A DNA stretch of 64,000 bases, taken from positions 44,322,413 through 44,386,412 of the forward strand of contig CM063510.1 of the NCBI GenBank assembly GCA_032207245.1. The letters are read 5' to 3'. Source of the stretch: Pardosa pseudoannulata (lineage: Eukaryota > Arthropoda > Arachnida > Araneae > Lycosidae). The number at the start of each line of letters is the position of its first letter. Position 1 is the stretch's first letter. Shown here piece by piece: positions 13,571-23,728 of this stretch. The translations under genes were made by a program, and so were the position numbers. The notes below the pieces were generated by a model. That model made no database searches, was not told where the DNA came from, and was given only the letters and a program-made list of their open reading frames with translations.

Positions 13571-13903
13571 TATTATGCTTTATGTGTACAGATTGAAACT
13601 ATAGAAAATAAATATAATACATTTTATGTTTTATACTACTAAATAATGTACTACATTTAAGTTATCTGAAGAAATTTTTTGCGGTCCATTGTACCCCGTG
13701 CCATGGACTATTTTACCCCGGGGTCGGGGTAAAATGGTCCACTGTGTCACTTGCTATTAAAAAAATTATAATAAAAAAAGTAATTATAATAATTGGTTTT
13801 AACTGAGTGTAATATAAAGCCTAATATATAGGCAATGTGCATATATATTTTCAGATTCAAAAAATCATTAGTTTGAGAGCAAATACTCAAAATTTACAAA
13901 AGC

Positions 13904-13931
13904 GGACCATTTTACCCCGGTTTCCCCTATA
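13904..13931 (-). repeat. Right TIR of the pogo/Tigger-like element
   Basis: Reverse complement of the left TIR at 12245-12272 with two mismatches; ends in TATA. Confidence 0.8.
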
Positions 13932-15359
13932 TCTGAATTTTAACAAACATATCTAGCATTGAGCTACCATAAAAAATAAAATACACTAAAATATTGTATT
14001 ATTATGCATAACAGGAAATCAAACAAACCTAATGGAATGCTGCACCATACAGTTCTTTTCTCAATAACAGATTCGCAAATTGTGAAAAAGGATTTCAGTC
14101 TTCGTATGCCTTGTCAGAAAGATGCCTGAAAACAATAACGAAAGCATTTAAGCACACAAAAAATGTAACAAACCCTTTACTTTTGTAACAGAAATTATGA
14201 ATTACTTTCCACATCACCAATAAATTATTAATTACTTAGTTTTTAGAAAATTAAAAACGGTTAATCACAGAGGTGTGGCGCGCCATTTTGAAACGATAAA
14301 TAAAGATCATAATATTAGGAAAGAAAGAACTAAAATAATACACTCTACTTAGCCTACACAAAAGCTTGTGAAATAATACACAATTAATAAAATATTACTA
14401 GACAACAGATGGAAACCAAGCTAAAAAATTGAAATGCATATTTTTATAAAATGTTTCACCGGTTTGATCTCATCAGGTAGAATATGCTAACTATACAAAT
14501 TCGTACGTAAAGTTTAATTTGTTTAGGGCATTACAACAACATTTTATATATCCGCATATATAACTGTTACATTAATCACGAAAAAATAACCATTTTCAAA
14601 GTCACACATGAATTTTATCAATAAGTAATTCCATACGTTGTTATACGGGTCTGAAATCGGGTCTGTACAGATCCACAACATTCTCTACTGGAATAGCCAA
14701 TCATAGCTAAGCATGAATAAACATCACGTTTCACCACAAAGAAAATAATAAGTTCCTGATTATATTTTATAAATAAATTTTTTATCTTTGTTTCTTTAAA
14801 ATTACTTATGAATGATTTGTGATAAAATTGAACTTAAATGTAAGGATGAATATTTTCAAGACATCTAAAATGACCCACCAATGAATCTATAAATTTCGGG
14901 GCTAACCCAAGTTTTAAAGACAGTAATGCCTAGAAATTGCATTTTTTTAATTTGTCTGGAAGTACGTTACGTAATAAGTCATTCTTTGATTGGCTACACA
15001 CATTTGAATGTAAATTCAAAATTATTTGTAAAAATCCAAATAATAGAAACCTATGTCTCTTTAGAAAATGTCTGTAATTATAGATCAAGTATAATAATAA
15101 AAATTATTAGCAGCAACTTAAAAATGCGGATCAGTTAATTTCGATCTGTAAATATCTTTTGTATATTTCATTATGGAGAATATTTCTTCACATAGTTCCA
15201 AAAGCGGAAGAACACCACAGATAACTTTATGCAACTGATTAAATTGTGTCTGTAGAAAACTCTCAAAACATTACATATTTTTCTTTAAAATATCACTACA
15301 TTACCTATCAAAATCGTTTACAACCACATTAAAATGATTTTAGCAATTTTTGATGTCGT
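13932..15359. other. Non-coding; possible upstream region of GLYR1 copy 1
   Basis: No gene recognised. Around 14270-14300 the sequence GGCGCGCCATTTTG stands out as GC-rich and contains a YY1-like GCCATTTTG motif, which often lies at arthropod and vertebrate transcription starts. A minus-strand stretch near 14125-14035 begins after a TTTTCAG and could be a 5' UTR exon of the downstream minus-strand GLYR1 gene. Both are guesses without transcript data. Confidence 0.3.
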
Positions 15360-15415
15360 TTGCAATACGTACCTTTCCCCAGCTCCGCACCTACACGATT
15401 CAGTAAATTCACAGG

Positions 15416-16050
15416 TGCCATTCATTAGTACTTCATTAGTACCAGTTAGTACCGAAAAAAATTTTCGTTAGTACCGAATTTAAAATAAAATTATTTCAAA
15501 TTTTTTTTCAGGGCTGGAGAAATGCCAGCCCCGCACCTTTCGAATTCTCCGTTTCAAAGATGTCATTCGATAGTACTTCGTTAGTACCGCAAAAATTTCG
15601 TTAGTACCGAATTCGAAAAAAAAAATTATAGCCATTTGTCTTTTCGGGGCTCTAGAAAAGTAAGCCCCGCAACAGTATAGTTTTGCTTATATTTCCCCAA
15701 TTGAAGGATGTCATTCGTTAGTACTTCGTTAGCATCGCAAAAATTTTCGTTAGTACCAAATTTTAAAATAAAATTATTGCAACTTTTTATTGCGATAGAA
15801 AAGTATTTCCCCCCCAGTCCCGAAATTTTCAAAAAGCTTTTTCTATGACCGTTTCTAAAATTCTATTAGTACCTGTCAGTTCCGAAATTAAAATAAAATT
15901 ATTTGAATTTTTTATTGCGGAACTTTGGAAATCCGAGACTTGATGCTTTTTAATTTGCCTTTGCATTTCAAAATTGTCATTAATTAGTACTTTTTTAGTA
16001 CCGATTAATACCATACAAATTTCCGTTATCACCGAATTTAAAATAAATTA
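15416..16050. repeat. Diverged tandem repeat, period about 146 bp
   Basis: Units start near 15416, 15561, 15709, 15855 and 15975, marked by TG(T/C)CATTC(A/G)TTAGTACTT. Each continues with several TTAGTACCG motifs, then AATTTAAAATAAAATTATT, then in the first two units a GC-rich hairpin of the form GGGGCT...AGCCCCGC (near 15514-15535 and 15645-15670). The last unit is shorter (about 120 to the next landmark). Identity between units is moderate, so this is an old array. Confidence 0.75.
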
Positions 16051-16377
16051 ATTATAGCCTCTTAACACATGTAGTGGTTCTGTTAATATTAATAAACTAC
16101 TAAAACTCTAGGAATTGTTTTGAAGTATTTCTTCTGGATTTTAAAACTTTTGTACTTTAAGAGGAAGCTTGAGTTTTTCAAATATTTTACAGCAATTCTA
16201 ATCTTATCAATCATAATTTTTAAAAAAAATTGTACTATCTTTGAATTAAAGACATTTTGTATTATAATTTTCTCTGTCTTATTATGTTTGTTGGAGGTTA
16301 ATCACCTATGTAAACTGCTTCATTTACCCAATTTCTGTGTTCCATGTATGTTGGAGAAGTTCACACTTGGGCTAGTA

Positions 16378-16527
16378 CCATATTACAGCCGACATATGTC
16401 ACTGGTGACTTCTGCGTCATAATGACGTCAGAAATCACCAGACATGGGAGTTTGATACCACAAATTTCCCTCTCTGATATCATTATGACTCAGAAGTCAC
16501 CAGTGACATATGTCGACCGTAATATGG
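16378..16527. repeat. Long imperfect inverted repeat (about 52-bp arms)
   Basis: Left arm 16378-16430 (CCATATTACAGCCGACATAT then GTCACTGGTGACTTCTG) pairs with right arm 16476-16527, read on the other strand as CCATATTACGGTCGACATAT then GTCACTGGTGACTTCTG, with about five mismatches. The loop is about 45 bases. GTCACTGGTGAC is itself palindromic. It may be a small foldback element; flanking bases do not show a clear target duplication. Confidence 0.75.
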
Positions 16528-18843
16528 CAGCAGCCTTGAAATGTATCCTTGTTGACATGTTGAAATGCTGAACTTTTTATGCTAAGAGAACTTTTTATGT
16601 ATACACAGATACATTTGTTTATTCTAAAATTTTAATAGTGTATACATGCCAACAGACATATATTAAGCGAAATACCAAATATCGGGTAATAATGATGTGA
16701 GCAGTGAGAGAAAGTTCATTTATTTATGCCATGTCAACAATGGAAATGAATGTGCCACATAATTAAACAGTTTTTAATTAATATTAAGTAGCCATTCAGA
16801 ACGAAGAGTAGGTCAACTTTTACATCTGATAGCCGGAAACAACGTAAAATTGACTAAGAACTAAAATTTTGGAAGAATGTATTTAAACTCTGGATGTATT
16901 CAAATTATAGTATTCGAATACAGACACATAGGCATATTCGAAATGGTATCTTTGGAATCGGGGGAATCCAAAGCATAAAGGTTAATCAACATCTTGAGGT
17001 CTACTATAATACTATATACGACTATAATACTACCACTTTCGAGCCATGCTACTTTTGCTTTCTCGTATACGTAGTTTACGAGAGAGCAAAAAAGGCAGGC
17101 CGTCTAGAGTTCATCCTCCTGAAAAAAACAACCCTCTGCCCGAACAGAGGCATTGTATTTCACAAAAAGGGTTGTGACCGTTTTCAAAGAAAATATAGCT
17201 GTCCCGCATACTTCTCTTTTTGTGTCGGGGCATAAGTGCCCCTTAAACTTTTCTCAGAATGGAACCCTGAATCGAACTATAAAGGCTATGAAAGTAAAAT
17301 TTTTCATAATTCTTACTCATCCCTCAAATAAAACCTGAGCGATATCTGAAACACCTGTAGACTTATGTATGTCCAAAAAAAGTGAACTAAGTGTTGACAT
17401 TGTACTCAACTTTCGGGTACAAAGATGACTTTTAATATAACCACAATTTAAAAGCTATGGCTGTTCTAATGCACGCATACTCCATGGCCTTCTCGGACCA
17501 CTGGCAGTGAACACAGTACATTGACTGAAACTGCCAGATGGAGGCGCCAAGGAAGAAAAAAAAAAGACTCTCAGACACTCACTATGGTCTGTGATGCTGT
17601 GGTTGCGAGTTAACATGGCTCAATGTATTTCTGTATCTATTAATTAGATCTGTAATAATTAGTAATGTATTTATTAAATGCGTCTCATGAGTATTTCTTG
17701 CTTTCGTCATTTAGTTGAACGTGTGTTCAATTCCATGGGTATGATGCCCGTGAAATATGAGCACTGTACACGGATTCAATCATCGATAATTTATTTTGGG
17801 AGTGATTTCGATTTCTATTCAAACTCGAATCATGATTAAAAGTAATTTTCTATGACTATTTATCATGTACATCTACGATATTACACTATTTACATAATTT
17901 AAATTCAACTTTATATCAAAGGATGGAAATAGTTCCCCACTCAAATCAAATTACATTAAGAGAGACCGAGAAAAACCGTCCGCTCTCTTCCATGTTTTTT
18001 TCTACCCCTCTGATGCCAAATCACATAAGAGAAACTTATGCTTATTTCGCGTTCGAGTTGTAATGTAGCCTCTACACTATGGCCAATTGTTCACCACTTC
18101 CTGATGGTGACCTTGGACGATGGTTTACGGGCTGCACCCACACAGTGAGCCGAGCGCGTGGATTCGTCCATAAGGTGTACTGCGCACTTAGGTTGCACAT
18201 CTGGCTGCCTTTGATCTTTGGAGAAAAACCATTTCCGAAGCCGTTGTCCATTTTATCGTCGACCGCGATAAGCCATACCCCCTCCAGACGATGGTAATGG
18301 CTTGCAGAGGATCATAGTGTGGAGGGACCTTAACAAAGACAAGATAAGCAGGAGGGGCGTAAGTTAAACATAAGTATGCTGTAACAAAAAATATAATAAT
18401 TTTGAATGGAATTAGAAAGAAGCATTAGCCACAACAAAACGTTAACGATGTTTTCAAAGTAACGACAAAGGAAATCATCTATCGGTCGCCAATGAGGAAT
18501 TAGCACATCTTGGGGGATTCGAACAACTTAGTATTTTTCTGATAATTTTAGACTCGTAAATTCCAAAAATGTTCTCAAAATGTAAAAAAAAAACTGGGTA
18601 CATTATTTTAAAAACTAATTTTAAAGTTAAGCGAAAATCACGTGACATCAAAACACTCCATGATTGGTTGTGACGTCATAGTTCATGATATCCAATATTT
18701 TCTTATTGCTTGTAAGCGCGCCCTATTATCCTATTTTGTTTTTCAAGTTGTTGAAACTTTCTAACTATCAAAATTTATTTTTAATTAAACCTGAAGGTTT
18801 ATTTTATCGATCTCGATAGCTTAACTATCTCAATTTGTTCTAA
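16528..18843. other. Non-coding stretch of mixed composition
   Basis: No gene recognised. It contains the hairpin at 17053-17091 and, at about 18069-18325, a more GC-rich block whose ends are weakly inverted (CCTCTACACTATG and, reversed, CCTCCACACTATG), possibly a small MITE but without a clear target duplication. Around 18640-18700 a CRE-like TGACGTCA and an ATTGG box precede the candidate exon at 18844. Confidence 0.4.
17053..17091. repeat. Hairpin, 15-bp stem
   Basis: TTTTGCTTTCTCGTA (17053-17067) pairs with TACGAGAGAGCAAAA (17077-17091) with one mismatch and a 9-base loop. The role is unknown; it may be a piece of a dispersed arthropod repeat. Confidence 0.55.
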
Positions 18844-18971
18844 ATGTTTCTTCTACCTGGAATTATCAAAGGACAGTCGAACAACCTCCTGAAAATTAAC
18901 AGCATGTCAACATTTTCGTTTTTAGGAAAAAATTTTATGGCAGCAGAAATACGGAGAATTAAAAACCAAAG
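18844..18971 (+). other. Candidate first coding exon of an unknown gene
   Basis: An open frame from an ATG at 18844 includes a second ATG at 18937 and runs into a strong donor consensus, CAAAG|GTATGT, at 18971/18972. The segment contains NNLLKINSM and MAAEIRRIKNQ, basic and amphipathic-looking, which could be a mitochondrial presequence. Upstream lie a CRE-like TGACGTCA and an ATTGG box. No downstream exon is recognised and the next 100 bases hold a SINE. I do not recognise the protein. Confidence 0.28.
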
Positions 18972-19072
18972 GTATGTAAAATCATTTATATATTTATCCA
19001 ATTTTACTTCACATGTATTAATATTTTATTCATGCTAATCACAGCTCTTCTGTTTGTAGACCGAGACAAGTC

Positions 19073-19252
19073 GCCGAACGATGGCCGAATGGTAGAGCGC
19101 TGCTCTTCGGAACCGGAGTTCGCGGGTTCGAATCCCACTGCTGGCATGGATGTTTGTAGCCGTTCGGAATCGGCTTTAAACTGTAGGTCCCGGTCTCATT
19201 AGCCCTCGTGTGCAAAACAGTAGACCGTAGCTCTCCCAACCAAACCAAACCA
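19073..19252 (+). mobile_element. tRNA-derived SINE, copy 1 (full length)
   Basis: Begins GCCGAACGATGG and contains perfect RNA polymerase III promoter boxes: A box TGGCCGAATGG and B box GGTTCGAATCC. The 5' part is like a Ser/Leu tRNA; a unique body (GTAGCCGTTCGGAATCGGC ... TAGACCGTAG) and an (AACCAA)n-type tail follow. It is flanked by direct repeats GAGACAAGTC at 19063-19072 and 19253-19262, showing insertion by target-primed reverse transcription. Related copies lie at 23542-23728 (minus), 25721-25794 (fragment), 56406-56603 and 58182-58353. Confidence 0.9.
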
Positions 19253-19262
19253 GAGACAAGTC

Positions 19263-20272
19263 AAATAAATATACATATATCTATACACACATATGTAGTA
19301 GCATAGCTTTTTATAAACAGAGATGGATGTAATATTAAAATAAAAGTTAGAGGAGGGATTTATACTTAATTTTATTGGAAGTTATTTTGATCTGGTTAAA
19401 ACAAAAAGTATCTGAAAATTATTTTAATATTGAAATTTGAAATGTATTAAACTTCATTCTTGGATTAAAACATCAAAATAATGTGTTCAAACCACCATTA
19501 TGGTTTTAAATTTATTAATATTCTTAGATGTTTACTTTTTTTGTGTAAAATACTAATTATTTCATATTTACATTCAAAGTAAAACAATTTTATTATTTTT
19601 TATATTAATATTAAATAAAAAATGTATACAGTTTCTGAAATTAAATTTACGTTTTAATCACAAATTTAATTACGTTTAATCACTATTAAATATTTTAAAT
19701 CTAAAAATTTAATTTAATTCTTAAGTATTTTAAATTTGATGAAAAGAAATTTAAAATCTTTAAAAGGCTTTACTTAATTAATCATACTTTTTAAATAGCA
19801 ATACAATTTTATTGCCTTTAATATTAATGTTAAATTAAAAAATGTATAACGTTTCTGAAATTAAATTTAAGTTTTAAAGTAATATCATTATTAAGTATTT
19901 TGAAAATATACTTTTTTCAAATTACTCACCAATTTAATCGAAATATATCACTGTGAATTGATACACTTAAGAAAGCATGCATCTCTGAAGAAAATATTTA
20001 TAATACCTTGAAATACATAGCTTTTCCCTCCCCCGAGTTATTCATTAGATAATTACACGCTTTAGATATTTATATGCTTTATCAAGCATTTATTGTACTT
20101 GAACTCTGTGATAATACTCGAAAATTAGCAGTTTTAAAAGTTAAATAGCACTAGTTAATCAACAGTCCTTTTAAAGGTATAGATGTATTTTTTATATACT
20201 TTAATTGTTCTAAATTAGTAATATTTAAACAAAAGCAAGCATTTACTTACCGAAAAATGGTCTTCACAAACC
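19263..20272. other. AT-rich non-coding with a two-unit tandem repeat
   Basis: No gene recognised. A block near 19585-19660 (AACAATTTTATT, TATTAATATTAAAT, AAAAAATGTAT, GTTTCTGAAATTAAATTTA) recurs at 19800-19880, a period of about 218 bp, with roughly 80-85% identity by eye. Confidence 0.5.
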
Positions 20273-20277
20273 CATAG

Positions 20278-20621
20278 TGTGAGATCCACTTTATAAATTT
20301 CGGTTTATTATGTTAAAAGCAAAACAATTATTTAAATTTATTATTTTGTTTAAGTGAATTTATTTATTATTGTTTAATTTTTGTCACCGTGAACTGAACG
20401 ATATTGAAAATTATTTTGTGCGCGTGGCAACAAGGAAGTGCTCGTTTTCTTTTATTTAATTAACAGTATTCTATGAAAAAATTGTCATATAACAAGGTGA
20501 GTCTTGGACTCTAGTTGGCATATTAATTTGTGAAATAAATGAGATTTGGCAGTATTAATAGTTTTGAGTATTAATTTTCAATACAAGAAATCTTTTTTTT
20601 TTTTTTTTATTTTCTACGACA
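20278..20621 (+). repeat. 5' LTR of the BEL/Pao element
   Basis: Starts TGTGAGATCCAC and ends near CTACGACA, followed by a TCTGGCGTCCGCGAC region where the primer-binding site is expected. It matches the split 3' LTR (26861-27053 plus 32911-33037), sharing CACCGTGAACTGAACGATAT, GAGTCTTGGACTCTAGTTGG and TTTTCAATACAAGAAATC. Several small indels separate the two LTRs, so the insertion is not recent. Confidence 0.88.
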
Positions 20622-20655
20622 TCTGGCGTCCGCGACTGTACCATTAAGTGTCAAT

Positions 20656-21677
20656 ATGTTTACATCTGTTAAAGGCTTCAAGAAAGAAGACCTAATTTAT
20701 TTGTGTCAAGAGATCAATGAGGACTTACCGTTGAAGGTTACCATATCTACACTGAAAGATGTAATTTTAAACAGTAAAGAATATAAAAATGATCCGGACT
20801 TTGTTTCAACCGTACTAGCCACAACTGTTTCTGAAAGGCAGAAAAAAAGAAGGCCAAGACGAAGAGAGAAACGCCAAGAAGAAAAAAGAGAAGGACAAAG
20901 ACAACATGAGTTGGATTGGACGAGATTAAACTCCCGGACAGTTTTAGATACCCTAGATGATAAAATTCCAGAGTCAGGTAGTGTAAAAAAGAAATTTCAC
21001 TTACCTAAGTTAGAATTACGCCATTTCTCGGGAAATTTAAAGGACTGGTTGCCTTTTTGGAGCCAGTTCGAACATGTTCATAACGATGTTGATATAGTAC
21101 CAGAAAATAAATTTCAGTATTTAGTGCAAGCAACCGTTAGCGGCTCACACGCTTGGGAGGTAGTGGAAAGTTTTCCACCCACCGGCGCCAACTACGCCAA
21201 AGCTGTTGAATCTTTAAAATCCGGTTTAGGTCGAACTGATTTACTTATAGAATTCTATGTCCTCGAGCTTTTAAAATTGGTTTTACAAAACGCTTCTCAA
21301 ACTTCGACTGTTAATTTATGTACGCTGTATGACCATTTGAAGTCTCAGGGCATTAGAGACACTTGGCGTAACAACGGATAAAAGTGCTGGTCTACTTCAT
21401 TCTTTGGTTAAGTTATGCTTACCGGAAGATATACTAAGAGCATGGCAAAGACAAGAGGTCCTGATTTCAATCATAGTGGCGAACCACAAAAAAGGCTTAG
21501 TAGCTTACTAAAATTCTTAAAATCTGAAGTAGAATCAGAAGAAAGGATTTGTTTGGCGATGCAAGGTTTCGGCTTAAACAAAAAGAAGACAATATTGGGT
21601 TTAGAAATAAGAAATTTGAACCAAAAGTAAAACAAAATAAAACACCCACCGCCTCCGGTCTTTTTACCAATCCACAT
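20656..21677 (+). pseudogene. BEL/Pao gag (DUF1759-like), frameshifted
   Basis: Gag-like polyprotein start. Open from an ATG at 20656; an N-terminal segment is followed by an Arg/Lys/Glu-rich helix, then the DUF1759 signature of BEL/Pao gag (LPKLELRHFSGNLKDWLPFW at 112-131). The first frame stops at 21381 after a one-base shift near 21347; the continuing gag reading (LCLPEDILRAWQRQE) is open in the next frame. The same shift is present in the duplicated copy, so the lesion predates the tandem duplication. The coding remnant ends where the inserted LTR begins (21678). Confidence 0.85.
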
Positions 21678-21838
21678 TGTAAGGAATGTGCACCCACGAC
21701 TTTGTGTGCTCTGAATGACATTGGGAGAATCGCCCCATTTTGACCCCTTCCACGCGGCTTTTCTTAGGAGAAATAAGAAGCCGGCCGGCAAAGGTGGCTG
21801 ATAACGTTTTTCGGAGGCACTGGTGGATGTTTTTGCAG
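21003..21838 (+). repeat. Tandem duplication unit 1 (gag plus start of inserted LTR)
   Basis: This 836-bp unit is repeated directly at 21839-22673 (835 bp). I see only about three or four base changes (for example near 21035/21871 and 21149/21985) and a one-base difference in an A run, so identity is about 99.5%. It spans gag (21003-21677) and the first 161 bp of the inserted LTR (21678-21838). Confidence 0.93.
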
Positions 21839-22673
21839 ACCTAAGTTAGAATTACGCCATTTCTCGGGAGATTTAAAGGACTGGTTGCCTTTTTGGAGCC
21901 AGTTCGAACATGTTCATAACGATGTTGATATAGTACCAGAAAATAAATTTCAGTATTTAGTGCAAGCAACCGTTAGCGGCTCACGAGCTTGGGAGGTAGT
22001 GGAAAGTTTTCCACCCACCGGCGCCAACTACGCCAAAGCTGTTGAATCTTTAAAATCCGGTTTAGGTCGAACTGATTTACTTATAGAATTCTATGTCCTC
22101 GAGCTTTTAAAATTGGTTTTACAAAACGCTTCTCAAACTTCGACTGTTAATTTATGTACGCTGTATGACCATTTGAAGTCTCAGGGCATTAGAGACACTT
22201 GGCGTAACAACGGATAAAAGTGCTGGTCTACTTCATTCTTTGGTTAAGTTATGCTTACCGGAAGATATACTAAGAGCATGGCAAAGACAAGAGGTCCTGA
22301 TTTCAATCATAGTGGCGAACCACAAAAAGGCTTAGTAGCTTACTAAAATTCTTAAAATCTGAAGTAGAATCAGAAGAAAGGATTTGTTTGGCGATGCAAG
22401 GTTTCGGCTTAAACAAAAAGAAGACAATATTGGGTTTAGAAATAAGAAATTTGAACCAAAAGTAAAACAAAATAAAACACCCACCGCCTCCGGTCTTTTT
22501 ACCAATCCACATTGTAAGGAATGTGCACCCACGACTTTGTGTGCTCTGAATGACATTGGGAGAATCGCCCCATTTTGACCCCTTCCACGCGGCTTTTCTT
22601 AGGAGAAATAAGAAGCCGGCCGGCAAAGGTGGCTGATAACGTTTTTCGGAGGCACTGGTGGATGTTTTTGCAG
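21839..22673 (+). repeat. Tandem duplication unit 2
   Basis: Direct copy of 21003-21838. The junction at 21838/21839 joins LTR sequence (GATGTTTTTGCAG) straight to gag sequence (ACCTAAGTTAGAA) with no filler, while unit 2 continues into the rest of the LTR after 22673. Confidence 0.93.
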
Positions 22674-23083
22674 GTTCTCGGAGGAGGAGTGTATGCCCTT
22701 TTCGGCAGGGATCAAGTTTCCAGACACCCCCCCCCCCGAAGAAGAAAAGGGGCTGTTGGAGTTCAGCAGAGGAGAGTCGAGAGAGCCGCCAACCGGGGAA
22801 CATCTCTGTACACTGATGTGAGGAAAGAACGCTCGGGCATTAAAAATCTATCTAGGACTGGCTCTGAGACTCAATTTTGAGATGTCATTTTCTTTAATTG
22901 TTTTTTTTTTCTTAATTTTGTGTAAATAAAAATGTTGTTTCGTCTGTAAGATGTTTCCGAATAATTATTTTAGAAGTAAATGCATCCCAGCGACAGTTTA
23001 CGAACGTACCTGCCCCAGTAAAGTAGGCGGGCAGGTCTCACGCTAAAAACGTAGCGCACCGGTAGTAAAAAGGGTGCGTTACA
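22513..23083 (+). mobile_element. Solo LTR inserted in BEL gag
   Basis: A 571-bp block starts TGTAAGGAATGTGCACCC and ends GGGTGCGTTACA, the 5'-TG...CA-3' form of an LTR. It is flanked by CACAT at 22508-22512 and 23084-23088. Gag reading stops at its left edge and zinc-knuckle coding resumes just right of it. An AATAAA lies near 22925-22930. No internal coding region is present, so it is a solo LTR left by LTR-LTR recombination; the 5-bp duplication fits a Gypsy-type element. The C run near 22723-22733 is unusual. A 161-bp partial copy lies at 21678-21838 because of the later tandem duplication. Confidence 0.82.
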
Positions 23084-23088
23084 CACAT

Positions 23089-23541
23089 ATTCATGAAATC
23101 AAAAAGTCGTGTGTTTTGCGAGAAAACTCATCCCAGTTCAGACTGTTTTTCTGCACAAAAAATGAGTTTAGATGAAAAACAAAGGATTTTGAGGGAAAAA
23201 ATTGTTGTTTTGCCTGTCTGGCTCTTGGTCACCCCGTCCGAAAATGTCGTTTATTTTTGAGATGTGTAATTTGCGGGAAGAAACATGTTCCCTTGATGTG
23301 CGAAACAAACGAGTCAAGAAAAAATGATTTCAAGAAGACGGAAGAAGCTGAAGTTTTCAACTAGGTCAAACTTGTCTAACCTGAGTGTGGGTCCTAAAGT
23401 GTTTTTACAGACTCTAATGTGCAAGATCATATCAGATAAAAAAGAGAAAATCGTGCGAATTGTTCTGGAAACCGGCTCTCAAAAGTCTTATATTGTAAAG
23501 AGTCTTGCCGAAGAAATGGGATACGTTCCTGTAAAGAAAGA
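23089..23541 (+). pseudogene. BEL/Pao zinc knuckles and protease, broken
   Basis: Just right of the solo LTR, a frame encodes two zinc knuckles: CFACLALGHPVRKC (C-x2-C-x4-H-x4-C) and CVICGKKHVPLMC. The aspartic-protease motif follows as ETGSQKSYI, where BEL elements usually have DTGS; the catalytic Asp is Glu here, so the protease would be inactive. Stops and shifts interrupt the region, and a SINE cuts it at 23541. Confidence 0.75.
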
Positions 23542-23728
23542 TTTGGTTTGGTTTGGTTTGGTTTGGAGTGCTACGGTCTACTTTTTGCAACACGAGGGCT
23601 AATGAGACCGGGACCTACAGCTTAAAGCCGATTCCGAACGGCTACGAACATCCATGCCACTATGGGATTCGAACCCACGAACTCCGGTACCGAAGGCCAG
23701 CACCCTAACCAATCGGCCATCGTTCGGC
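23542..23728 (-). mobile_element. tRNA-derived SINE, copy 2, inside BEL pol
   Basis: Minus-strand copy of the SINE family. Its CCAAACC-type tail appears on the plus strand as TTTGGTTTGGTTTGG at the left, and its tRNA-like head with the CGTTCGGC end at the right. Target duplications CCTGTAAAGAAAGA lie at 23528-23541 and 23729-23742. Apparent coding at both edges (a Trp/Phe-rich tail on the left, an NPRTPVPK-type start on the right) is translated SINE and not BEL protein. Confidence 0.93.

Larger units (their letters stand above)
12245..13931 (+). mobile_element. pogo/Tigger-like DNA transposon, internally deleted
   Basis: Terminal inverted repeats of about 26 bp bound the element: TATAGGGGAGACCGGGGTAA on the left and, on the other strand, TATAGGGGAAACCGGGGTAA on the right, continuing AATGG(A/T)CC. 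The outer TA is consistent with the TA target duplication of Tc1/mariner-pogo elements. The GGGGTAAAATGGACC core recurs internally near 12593-12640 and, inverted, at 13679-13740, so the subterminal regions carry extra copies. Inside are the C-terminal remains of a pogo/CENP-B-like transposase; the DNA-binding and DDE regions are missing, so the copy cannot mobilise itself. Confidence 0.78.

Noticed and set aside
15420..16050. CRISPR-like array
   Set aside because: Units are diverged along their whole length with no constant repeat and unique spacers, and the DNA is eukaryotic.
18079..18297. 72-codon frame in a GC-richer block
   Set aside because: No recognisable motif. The weak inverted ends at 18069 and 18325 suggest a small repeat, but there is no target duplication to support it firmly.
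19073..19145. tRNA gene calls at SINE heads (also 23656-23728, 25721, 56406, 58182)
   Set aside because: A and B boxes are good, but the sequence does not close as a tRNA and the same body and tail follow in several copies, so these are SINEs.
21471..22803. Minus-strand frames over the duplicated region
   Set aside because: Shadows of plus-strand gag and LTR sequence, repeated because the DNA is duplicated.
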